A DNA stretch of 64,000 nucleotides from CAIXSC01 sp046349935 (lineage in GTDB: Bacteria > Planctomycetota > Planctomycetia > Pirellulales > Pirellulaceae), in assembly GCA_046349935.1 (NCBI GenBank), contig JAXMBK010000003.1, forward strand, positions 868,001 through 932,000, written 5' to 3'. Of the stretch, positions 16,383 through 24,088 are shown in pieces. The notes under the pieces were generated by a model. It made no database searches. It was not told the origin of the DNA and worked only from the letters and a program-made list of their open reading frames with translations. The translations under genes were made by a program, and so were the position numbers. The stretch's first letter is position 1. Each line of letters begins with the position of its first letter.

Positions 16383-18013
16383 ACACCGCCTCGTCGACCT
16401 GTCGCGATGAACCGCTGCGGCGACTGCTGGAGGACGCCGAACAGTCGGCCGAATATCAAGCCGCGGCTCGGCACGTCGAAACGTGCAACGCCTGCCGTCG
16501 CCGTTTGGAAGAACTTGCCGCCGAGCAAACCGTATGGCTCGAAACGCAAGAATTATTGTCCGAGGACGAGACGGTTGAGCAGTTCGAACGCGAGTGGCGG
16601 GAGCGTTCGCGCTCGGGAATCGCGCATGACTCGCAGGCGTCGGCGATTTCCGAGTCGCTGATTCGACAGTATCTCGCGGCCCCCTCGCACCCCGAAATGC
16701 TCGGCCGACTGGGGCGATACGAGATCGAGCGTTGGATCGGCGCGGGGGGCATGGGAATCGTGCTGAAAGGTTTCGACACGGAACTGAACCGGCCGGTCGC
16801 CATCAAGGTGTTGGCGCCGCATCTGGCGGCCAACGGCGCCGCTCGGCAGCGGTTCGCTCGCGAGGCGCGCGCCGCAGCAGCGGTCGTGCACGAGCATGTG
16901 GTGGCGATTCACGACGTCGAATCAGAGGGGCCGCTGCCGTTTCTAGTGATGCAGTATGTGTCGGGCGAGTCGCTCCAGGCGCGCCTCGACCGTCGAGGAG
17001 CGCTCGACGTGCCCGCGCTGCTGTGCGTCGCTCGCCAGACCGCCGCCGGACTGGCCGCCGCTCACGCGCAAGGCCTTGTGCATCGCGACGTGAAGCCGTC
17101 GAACATTTTGCTGGTGCAGGGAGTCGAACGAGCGTTGCTGACCGACTTCGGACTGGCGCGCGCCAGCGATGACGCCAGTTTGACGCACACGGGCTATCTG
17201 CCGGGGACGCCGCACTACATGTCGCCCGAACAGGCGCGCGGCGAGTCGATCGACGGACGCAGCGATTTGTTCAGTTTAGGAAGCGTCCTGTACGCGATGG
17301 CGACCGGTCGCCCGCCGTTTCGCGCGGATACCAGCTTCGGCGTGTTGCGCCGCATCACCGACACGCAGCCGCGGCCGTTGCGCGAGGTCAATCCGGACGT
17401 GCCCAATTGGCTGGCCGCGGTCATTGATCGTCTGCTGGCCAAACAACCCGACGAGCGGTGCGAGTCGGCGGCGGAACTGGCTGCAATCCTGGAAGGCTGC
17501 TTGGCGCACGTGCGTCAGCCCGACGCCGTGGCGCTGCCGGCCGAAGTCGAACGCTGGACGCGTGCGTGGCAGGCGACCTATCCGGCGCGCCTCGCGTCGA
17601 GTTCGGAGACGCGGAAGGCGCGCTGGTCGCGCGGACTCGGGATCGGTCTGGGGGTCGTCTCTGGCGTCGCGATCACCGCCGCCGTCATGCTGATGACCGA
17701 TCGTCGCGGCCGGAACGAGGGGCCCGCGGATGCGCAGGGCGCCTGGTCGCAGGATCGCGCGGAACGCGACGGCTCGCCCCTGTCGTCGCCACGAAATCTC
17801 GGCCCGTCGACCGAGCGCCAGCCACGCGCGAAGGAGGAGTCTCGTGACGAGCCTCACGAAGATTCGGCGGTCTATGCGTGGGACGCGCTTGAATCGGTGC
17901 GAAGCGAACTGCCGCCTCCTTCACTTGACCAGTGGGAAGCCCTAGATCGCTTGTGGCTCATCGAGTCGACAGACGAAACGACCGTAGAACCGGTACAGGA
18001 GAACCAGCCATGA
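16379..18013 (+). CDS. Transmembrane Ser/Thr kinase with N-terminal anti-sigma-type zinc finger
   Basis: 544 aa. The N-terminus has an H-x3-C-x2-C motif (His32, Cys36, Cys39), the signature of zinc-binding anti-sigma domains. A linker leads to a kinase domain at about 113-375: P-loop GAGGMG at 121-126, Lys143, HRDVKPSN at 235-242, DFGLAR at 256-261, MSPEQARG. One transmembrane helix (about 420-440) precedes a ~100-aa low-complexity C-terminal tail that should be outside the cytoplasm. The gene is coupled by ATGA overlaps to the sigma gene before it and to the secretin_N gene after it. The inferred role is membrane control of the adjacent sigma factor by sequestration and/or phosphorylation. 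Confidence 0.92.
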   Translation: MNTASSTCRDEPLRRLLEDAEQSAEYQAAARHVETCNACRRRLEELAAEQTVWLETQELLSEDETVEQFEREWRERSRSGIAHDSQASAISESLIRQYLAAPSHPEMLGRLGRYEIERWIGAGGMGIVLKGFDTELNRPVAIKVLAPHLAANGAARQRFAREARAAAAVVHEHVVAIHDVESEGPLPFLVMQYVSGESLQARLDRRGALDVPALLCVARQTAAGLAAAHAQGLVHRDVKPSNILLVQGVERALLTDFGLARASDDASLTHTGYLPGTPHYMSPEQARGESIDGRSDLFSLGSVLYAMATGRPPFRADTSFGVLRRITDTQPRPLREVNPDVPNWLAAVIDRLLAKQPDERCESAAELAAILEGCLAHVRQPDAVALPAEVERWTRAWQATYPARLASSSETRKARWSRGLGIGLGVVSGVAITAAVMLMTDRRGRNEGPADAQGAWSQDRAERDGSPLSSPRNLGPSTERQPRAKEESRDEPHEDSAVYAWDALESVRSELPPPSLDQWEALDRLWLIESTDETTVEPVQENQP

Positions 18014-20343
18014 AACGTATAGCGAAACTCGTCGTGTTTTCGCTGGTCGCCGCAGCGGCCGTCGCGAACGCAGCTTGGAGCGCGGGTCAGGAGCCGGAGA
18101 CGAAGTCGGATCTTGACGTTCAACCGGCGGTGGAACAACCGACCGTTGGAGGGCCGAGCGAGGCGCGGCCGATCGCGTCTCTGCCCGAGGGACACGTGCG
18201 TTTCACGACCGAGGTGTTGATTGTCACGTCCGACTGGCGAAACGTGTCCGATGCTGCAGGCGCCGAGCGAGATCTGCGCGAGGCGCTCCAGGACGTGAAA
18301 CTGGACGAGCGTTTCGGTCAACCGACGTTGGATAACGCGCCGCAGGTTTTCTTTACGTCCATCAACGCGTACTCGCCGGAAAAATACGCAGCATTCGTCG
18401 CATGGCTACGACGTCACGAGATCTTGAAGTATCGACAGCAGGGCGATACGCCGTCGGAAGGCAAGGACAAATACAGCATCGACGGCGTGTTTAAGTCCCA
18501 AGTCCGTGTTCCCGTCGAAAAGTATCTGCGCCCTCAAATGAACCCGATGGTGTTGCCTTTGGTCGAGACGACGCAAGAGTGGACATGGACGATCGCCAAG
18601 GGCGACGCTGGCGATGTTTACGGATTGCAGTGCGAGTGGTCTACGCGTCGTAAACCGCTGGGCGCGAAAGAAGCCACCGTCGACCGACACACCGAGTTCT
18701 CCACCTACATGTCGTTCTCCGCACCGCCGAACAAGGTGGTGTTGGCCCCGAATCACCTGGCCGACAGTCGTGGTTTTTCCGCCCTTCCGTTGCTCATGGC
18801 GATCGTCGTCATTCACACGGGGCCGCAACGTTGGCCGGTCGCGGAACCAGCGCAGGTGGAACCCAAGTTGTCGATGCCCGACGAAGTGATTCTCGATTCC
18901 ACGACGCGCCGCACTGACGGCCGATTCACGCCGAACCGAAGTTGGTTCAGCGGGTCAAGCAGTTCGAGTTCCAGCGAAACGAAACGGAACGGCGTAGGTC
19001 GCTCTGGCGGCGGAGCGCGCTCGAACGACGAGACGGGCGCCGCGGCAAACGAAAACTCGACCGAGAACAAGATTTCGACCTTCACGCTGCGGTACGCTCC
19101 AGCGGCCGAAACCGCGCAACTTGTGGAGCGGCTGCTCGGTGCGAATCGTCCTGGGGCCGACCTGCGCGTCGCGGCCGAAGCCCGAACGAATCAATTGGTG
19201 ATCTTCGCCGATCCCCGCACCGAAGCGAAGGTCAAAGAACTCCTGGAAACAATCGACCGGGCGCCGCCGAACGCGCCGGCGCGTCGGGCCGGAACGCCCG
19301 CTCCAGCAAGCGGCCCTTCGAACGGTCCGCCAGTCGACGGCGAGATTGACCGAGCCGCTCGACCGACGCTCGAAGTCCTGACGACGCTCGCTCTCGAACG
19401 CGACGTCCAATCGGTCCGCACGGCCGAGCGGCTGCGGGAACGCATGAACGCCGACCCGACGGGAGAACAGGCGGAGACTCGGACGCTTGAGGGACAACTC
19501 CGCCGCGAAATCGCCGAGGCGTTCGAGTCGCGACAGCGCGTCTTCGCGGCCCAAGTGGCCGATTTCGACGAACGGCTCGCTCGTGCCAAGCAGGTGTTCG
19601 AACTGCGGGAACGAGCCAAGGAGCAGATCCTGCGTCGCCGCATGGAAGAGCTGCGAACGCCGGAGTCGCTCGACAAATTGCGTGACACGGCGCGGCGAAG
19701 TTCAACCGAGCGACCGACGGCAGCGCCCCCGTCAATGCCGCGGAATGAGCCCGAAGCGACCGAAAGGCCGACCGAGTCGTCGTCGACGTCGGGTCTCTCG
19801 GCCGCAACCCCGGCGCGCGTCATTCTGCAGAATCAGCCGAACTATTACCGAAGACGGCTCCAGGACTTGAACCAACGGGTACAGATGAAGTCGGACATGG
19901 TGAGCCGACTGCGCGATTCCACAGAACCCGTAGTCGAAGGCCGTGATCGAGAAAAGGACCTTCGAGGGTGGGAAGAAGAACTGCAAGGTTCGATCGACGC
20001 CTACCAGTTTGCGCGCGACGAGTGGCTGGCGCACGTCCGTCTGTTGGAACTCGATGTCCAAGAGGCGACCAGCGCACTGGAATACTTGCAGGGAGAGTAC
20101 GAGAGGTCGAAGACGTTGCACAGCAAGGCGGTGCTGACCAAGTCCGAAGTCGACAAGGCCCGCGTCCTGGTGGAAGGCGCGACGACTCGGCTGGAGCAAG
20201 CGCGTGTGCTCGTGGAACTGTACCGCAAGGTGGAAGAGCCGCGTGAGCCGGCGAAGGAAGCGACGAACGTCGTCCCAGAACCACTTAGCCCAGCTCCAGC
20301 GGGCCCGGCTCCGGCGGGCCCAGTTCCGCCTCCCGGCCGCTAG
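18010..20343 (+). CDS. Exported protein with secretin_N (NolW-like) domain and C-terminal coiled coil
   Basis: 777 aa with a clear signal peptide (MKRIAKLVVFSLVAAAAVANAAWSA). Residues ~355-415 match a secretin_N/NolW domain: ISTFTLRYAPAAETAQLVERLLG and RTNQLVIFADPRTEAKVKELLETI. The region before it (about 60-290) is rich in beta strands and has a faint secretin-like order (EVLIVTSDW..., VAWLRRHEILK, then paired strands), but no full pore domain follows. The C-terminal third is highly charged and coiled-coil-like (HSKAVLTKSEVDKARVLVEG). The start ATG overlaps the kinase stop (ATGA). It may be a periplasmic structural or sensing partner of the kinase tail. It meets frr tail to tail with a 4-bp overlap. 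Confidence 0.75.
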   Translation: MKRIAKLVVFSLVAAAAVANAAWSAGQEPETKSDLDVQPAVEQPTVGGPSEARPIASLPEGHVRFTTEVLIVTSDWRNVSDAAGAERDLREALQDVKLDERFGQPTLDNAPQVFFTSINAYSPEKYAAFVAWLRRHEILKYRQQGDTPSEGKDKYSIDGVFKSQVRVPVEKYLRPQMNPMVLPLVETTQEWTWTIAKGDAGDVYGLQCEWSTRRKPLGAKEATVDRHTEFSTYMSFSAPPNKVVLAPNHLADSRGFSALPLLMAIVVIHTGPQRWPVAEPAQVEPKLSMPDEVILDSTTRRTDGRFTPNRSWFSGSSSSSSSETKRNGVGRSGGGARSNDETGAAANENSTENKISTFTLRYAPAAETAQLVERLLGANRPGADLRVAAEARTNQLVIFADPRTEAKVKELLETIDRAPPNAPARRAGTPAPASGPSNGPPVDGEIDRAARPTLEVLTTLALERDVQSVRTAERLRERMNADPTGEQAETRTLEGQLRREIAEAFESRQRVFAAQVADFDERLARAKQVFELRERAKEQILRRRMEELRTPESLDKLRDTARRSSTERPTAAPPSMPRNEPEATERPTESSSTSGLSAATPARVILQNQPNYYRRRLQDLNQRVQMKSDMVSRLRDSTEPVVEGRDREKDLRGWEEELQGSIDAYQFARDEWLAHVRLLELDVQEATSALEYLQGEYERSKTLHSKAVLTKSEVDKARVLVEGATTRLEQARVLVELYRKVEEPREPAKEATNVVPEPLSPAPAGPAPAGPVPPPGR

Positions 20344-20900
20344 TTCTCCATCACTTCGGCTTCGCGCGTCTTCGCCATGTCGCTGACCTTGTTCTCGTAG
20401 TCCTTGGTCAGCTCTTGGACTTGTTCCTTCAGCGTGTCGCGTTCGTCTTCGCTGATGGCCTTGTCCTTTTCCGCTTGGTCGATCGCTTTATTGGCTTCTC
20501 GACGCACGTTGCGGATAGACACTTTGGCTTCTTCCGCCAGTTCTTTCACGCGCGCGACCAGCTTGCGGCGAGTTTCGGCGGAGAGAGGCGGAATGTTGAT
20601 GCGGATCAAGCGGCCGTCGCTTTGGGGATTGAAGCCCAGCCCGCTGGCGATGATCGCCTTTTCGATGTCTTTGATCGTGCCCGTGTCGTAGGGCCGGATG
20701 ACGATCTGCGTCGCTTCAGGGACGCCGATCGACGCCAACTGCTTGATCGGCGTCGGCGAGCCATACACTTCCACTCGCAGGGAATCGACGAGCCCCGGGT
20801 TGGCGCGTCCGGTGCGAATGCCCGACAAGCTGCCTCGCAAGTGCTGAATCGCCTTGTCCATTCGGTCTTCTGCGTCAAGCAGGATTTCATCGCCGCTCAT
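20340..20900 (-). CDS. frr: Ribosome recycling factor
   Basis: 186-aa RRF, the usual length. It splits post-termination ribosomes together with EF-G. Family text runs throughout: MDKAIQHLRGSLSGIRTGRANPGLVDSLRVE, GVPEATQIVIRPYDTGTIKDIEKAI, LGFNPQSDGRLIRINIPPLSAETRRKL, and the C-terminal EDERDTLKEQVQELTKDYENKV. Last gene of the rpsB-tsf-pyrH-frr order, 40 bp after pyrH. Confidence 0.98.
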   Translation of the reverse strand: MSGDEILLDAEDRMDKAIQHLRGSLSGIRTGRANPGLVDSLRVEVYGSPTPIKQLASIGVPEATQIVIRPYDTGTIKDIEKAIIASGLGFNPQSDGRLIRINIPPLSAETRRKLVARVKELAEEAKVSIRNVRREANKAIDQAEKDKAISEDERDTLKEQVQELTKDYENKVSDMAKTREAEVMEN

Positions 20901-20940
20901 CGGATGCTTCCTCGCCTCGTCTATCTAGAGACCAGTCGTG

Positions 20941-21690
20941 CTAATGACCGTTGCTGATCACCGTGCCAATGCGTTCGCCCTGCACGGCTCGTTGAATGTT
21001 GCCTTCCTTGCGGTAGTTGAAGACCAGGATGGGCATTTTGTGCTCCATGCACTGGGCCACCGCCGTGCTATCCATCACGCGGAGGTTTTGTTCGCGAAGT
21101 GTGTTGTAGTGGAGTTCCCGGTACAAGACGGCATGCGGGTTCTTCTCCGGATCGTCGCTGTACACGCCGTCGACTCGAGTGGCCTTCATGAGCACATCGC
21201 AGTCGAGTTCCAAGGCCCGCTGCGCGGCGGCCGTATCGGTCGTCACGTAGGGGCTGCCGGTGCCGGCGGCCAGAATGATGATGCGTCCCTTCTCCAAGTG
21301 TCGTCGCGCGCGTCGGCGGATGTACGGTTCCGCCACGCCGTCCATGCGGATGGCAGACATCAGTCGAGTGCTGCACCCCAGCGATTCCAGCCCATCCTGC
21401 AGCGCCAGGCCGTTGATGACGGTGGCCAGCATCCCCATGTAGTGTGCGGTCGCCTCTTGGATGCCGCTGTGCATGTTTTTGAACTGTGAGCCGCGGAGGA
21501 TGTTGCCGCCGCCGATGACTAGCGCGATCTGACAACCGGACGACGCCGCTTGCTGCACTTGCCGAGCCATGTGCAGCACCTCGTCCATCCCGATGCCGCG
21601 CTCCCCCGCTCGACTGAAGCTCTCGCCCGATAGCTTCAAGAGCACGCGTCGATAGGTCCGCTTGCCGTCGCCGTTGGTCGAGTCGCTCAT
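20941..21690 (-). CDS. pyrH: UMP kinase (uridylate kinase)
   Basis: 249-aa amino-acid-kinase-fold UMP kinase, which makes UDP for pyrimidine nucleotide synthesis. Motifs: LLKLSGESF at the N-terminus, VIGGGNILRG, AAGTGSPYVTTDTAAAQRA, KATRVDGVYSDDP and VMDSTAVAQCME. The start is the ATG giving MSDSTNGDGKRTYRRVLLKLSG; the in-frame extension upstream runs into the intergenic terminator region and is unlikely to be translated. The gene is followed by frr and separated from tsf by an intrinsic terminator. Confidence 0.97.
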   Translation of the reverse strand: MSDSTNGDGKRTYRRVLLKLSGESFSRAGERGIGMDEVLHMARQVQQAASSGCQIALVIGGGNILRGSQFKNMHSGIQEATAHYMGMLATVINGLALQDGLESLGCSTRLMSAIRMDGVAEPYIRRRARRHLEKGRIIILAAGTGSPYVTTDTAAAQRALELDCDVLMKATRVDGVYSDDPEKNPHAVLYRELHYNTLREQNLRVMDSTAVAQCMEHKMPILVFNYRKEGNIQRAVQGERIGTVISNGH

Positions 21691-21742
21691 CGAGGCTCTC
21701 CGTGACTGTGAGTCCGTGACTTTGAGTCCACAACTATGAAAA

Positions 21743-21767
21743 GGGCCTCGGAAAAACTCCGAGGCCC
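21743..21767 (-). terminator. Intrinsic terminator between tsf and pyrH
   Basis: A perfect 9-bp stem (GGGCCTCGG/CCGAGGCCC) encloses a 7-nt loop and is followed on the minus strand by TTTT. It lies 18 bp past the tsf stop and 53 bp before the pyrH start. It would end or attenuate rpsB-tsf transcription, so pyrH-frr is either read through at reduced level or has its own promoter. Confidence 0.85.
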
Positions 21768-21784
21768 CGTGTTTCACATCCGAG

Positions 21785-22621
21785 TTACTCGGCTTTGCCC
21801 AGTTCCCAGTGGACGAACTTGACCAGCTTCATGCCGTTCTGTTCGGCATACTTGCCGACGGTGAGCTTGTTTTCTTTGACGAACGGTTGTTCGGTGAGCA
21901 CGCGTTCGGCGTAGAAGTTGCGCAGCTGGCCCTCGACGATCTTGTCGACGATATTGGCCGGCTTGCCTTCGTTCAGCGCTGTTTCCTTCAGGATCGAGCG
22001 TTCCTTCTCGACGTCCGCCGCCGGCACGTCTTCCTTGTTCAAGCCCATCGGACGCATCGCGGCGATGTGCATGCAGACGTCCTTTGCGGCCGCATCCGAG
22101 CCGCCTTCCACCTGCAGCAACACGCCCGAGACGGTCGCTGCGTTGTGACAGTAGCCGCCGCAGCTGCCTTCCAAGCGCACCAGCCGGCCGACGTTGAACA
22201 CTTCGCGGATGCGATTGAACAAGTCGTCCTTCTGCTCGCGAAGCGTCATGCCCGACTTGCTGGGCGAGGGTTGATCGAGCAGCTCTTCGGCCGTCGCGGC
22301 GCCTGGGCCGGTCGCCAACTGCTTCGCCAAGTCGTTCGCCAACTGGACGAACTCTTCGTTCGTCGACACCGGCGCGCTTTCGCACTTCAGTTCGACCATG
22401 GCGCCGGTCTTCGCCGACAACGTCGCGAAGAGGCCGAAGCGACCGAACGCCGTTTCACGGTCCGAACGGCCGCCGAGGATCTTCAAGCCGCGTTCGCGCA
22501 ACAAACGAATTGCGTCGTCCTCGTTCCCCGCCGCGTCGGTGAGCGCCTTCTTGACGTCCATCATCGGCAAGCCGGTCTTCTTGCGGAGCGCGTTCACGGC
22601 CGCCGCGGTGATCTCTGCCAT
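21785..22621 (-). CDS. tsf: Translation elongation factor Ts
   Basis: 278-aa EF-Ts, the nucleotide-exchange factor for EF-Tu. The N-terminal UBA-like domain ITAAAVNALRKKTGLPMMDVKKAL is followed by the core motifs GAMVELKCESAPVSTNEEFVQLAND and CMHIAAMRPMGLNKEDVP. The C-terminal part has GKPANIVDKIVEGQLRNFYAERVLTEQPFV. An AGGAGA Shine-Dalgarno sequence lies 9 bases before the ATG. Second gene of the rpsB-tsf unit; the 260-bp gap to rpsB is larger than usual. Confidence 0.98.
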   Translation of the reverse strand: MAEITAAAVNALRKKTGLPMMDVKKALTDAAGNEDDAIRLLRERGLKILGGRSDRETAFGRFGLFATLSAKTGAMVELKCESAPVSTNEEFVQLANDLAKQLATGPGAATAEELLDQPSPSKSGMTLREQKDDLFNRIREVFNVGRLVRLEGSCGGYCHNAATVSGVLLQVEGGSDAAAKDVCMHIAAMRPMGLNKEDVPAADVEKERSILKETALNEGKPANIVDKIVEGQLRNFYAERVLTEQPFVKENKLTVGKYAEQNGMKLVKFVHWELGKAE

Positions 22622-22896
22622 CTTGAGTGTCTCCTAAGTATTTCTGTGAGCGGTTGTAGAATGAAAATTCTGGTGATTGGGAGTCGACGAACGGGCGCGA
22701 AGTTCGCACGAAATCCGCGGGCCGGCGTCTGGAAAGCTCCGACCGCCGACGCCGCACTCCCTGCCGGCTTGCAGCCAGCCATCAAGAGCTCGCTCCTGCA
22801 GCGGCCGCTTCAGGACGCCGGTCGCGGCAGGCCGACTCGCCGCGCCGCGTTCCGCCATGAAACGGAACGCAGCGATCGTCGATGCACCGAGCGAAA

Positions 22897-23661
22897 CTAG
22901 GCGTCGCCCTTTTCCGCCATGGCGGCAGCGGCCTGAACGGCATCCGAAGCCGGAGCGGCCGCCTTGACGTTCTGCACCACCGTCTGCTTGCCGGCCAGCA
23001 CCGCATCGGCCAAGTGACGAGCGACCAGTTCGATCGAGCGGATGCCGTCGTCGTTGCCCGGGATCGGCAGGTCGATCAAGTCCGGATCGCAATCCGTATC
23101 GATCAAAGAGACCGTGGCGATGCCGAGCGAACGAGCTTCGCGGACCGCGTTCTTTTCCTTCTTCGGGTCGAAAATGACCAAGCACTCCGGCATGCGATTC
23201 AAGAGCCGCAAACCGTTGAGGTTGCGGTACATCTTGCGGTACTCGCGAGCGAGCGCGGACTGCATCTTCTTCGAGTAATTCGCGATATCGGGACCGTTGC
23301 GAAGCGCTTCCAGCTCTTCCAAGCGAGCCAGCCGGCTGCGGACCGTGCGGAAGTTGGTCAACGCACCGCCCAGCCAGCGTTCCGACACGAACGGCATGCC
23401 GCAGCGGAGCGCCTCGCGCTCGATCGCCGACTGGGCTTGCCGCTTCGTGCCCACGAACAGCACCAAGCTGCCGCCCGCGGCGACCTGCGACAGGTACTTC
23501 TTGGCTCGCAACAGGCCGCGCACCGTTTCACGCACGTCGATGATGTGAATCAGGCCCTTGCGCGCGTAAATGTAGGGCGCCATCTTCGGGTTCCAGCGGC
23601 TCGCGCGATGCCCGAAGTGAACGCCTGCCTGTACCAGTTCTTCCACCATGGTCTGCGACAC
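22897..23661 (-). CDS. rpsB: 30S ribosomal protein S2
   Basis: 254-aa S2 protein. Signature text: VEELVQAGVHFGHRASRWNPKMAPYIYARKG, VLFVGTKRQAQSAIEREA, MPFVSERWLGGALTNF and VIFDPKKEKNAVREARSLGI, with an Ala-rich tail. Start choice: GTG (MSQTMVEELV) is preferred because GGGAG lies about 10 bases upstream. The internal ATG four codons later (MVEELV) would be more than 20 bases from that site. First gene of the translation-factor cluster. Confidence 0.97.
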   Translation of the reverse strand: MSQTMVEELVQAGVHFGHRASRWNPKMAPYIYARKGLIHIIDVRETVRGLLRAKKYLSQVAAGGSLVLFVGTKRQAQSAIEREALRCGMPFVSERWLGGALTNFRTVRSRLARLEELEALRNGPDIANYSKKMQSALAREYRKMYRNLNGLRLLNRMPECLVIFDPKKEKNAVREARSLGIATVSLIDTDCDPDLIDLPIPGNDDGIRSIELVARHLADAVLAGKQTVVQNVKAAAPASDAVQAAAAMAEKGDA

Positions 23662-23856
23662 GTAAACTCTCTCCCGATCGATATTTCGATCATTGCGGCG
23701 ATGACCTTCGGCGGCGGCGTCCCGACGCCTTCTTGCGCCGTTCGTCCACTCCACCCCAAGGCCACAGGTCGAACCTTCGCCTGACTGCCGAATCTCTCTC
23801 CTCGCCGCTCGACGACAAACGCTGCCGCCTCCGCTGCAAGGTGAAACAAGCCCAAA

Positions 23857-23885
23857 AGTTTAGCAGCGTCCGCACGGGTCAGCAA
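23857..23885 (-). promoter_or_regulatory. Candidate rpsB promoter
   Basis: On the minus strand TTGCTG and TAAACT are spaced by 17 bp, giving an approximately 190-nt leader before rpsB. The match to the sigma-70 consensus is moderate and was found by eye. Confidence 0.4.
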
Positions 23886-23993
23886 GGCGAGCGGGCCGGG
23901 GCGGCCGATCGCGCCGGCGGCCGACGGACGAATACCCTGTTTTCGGCAGTCCCAGACCGATTCGTGAGCCGCCGATCGTCCCCCCGCCTGATC

Positions 23994-24023
23994 TTGGCCT
24001 CGGTTTGCTCTATCGCCTACAAT
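23994..24023 (+). promoter_or_regulatory. Candidate promoter of the double-thioredoxin lipoprotein gene
   Basis: TTGGCC and TACAAT are spaced by 18 bp, about 65 bp before the ATG. The -10 element is good and the -35 weak. Confidence 0.4.
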
Positions 24024-24088
24024 CACAAACTGTTGCGAACGCGCCGACCGGTCCGCTCGCCCCCCCAACTCGCTCGCTCTGGTGTTCC

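Larger units (their letters stand above)
23662..24088. other. 427-bp divergent intergenic region between rpsB and the thioredoxin lipoprotein gene
   Basis: No gene is visible. It should hold the promoters of both divergent units; one candidate for each is listed separately. I see no ribosomal-protein leader structure that I can recognise with confidence. Confidence 0.6.
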
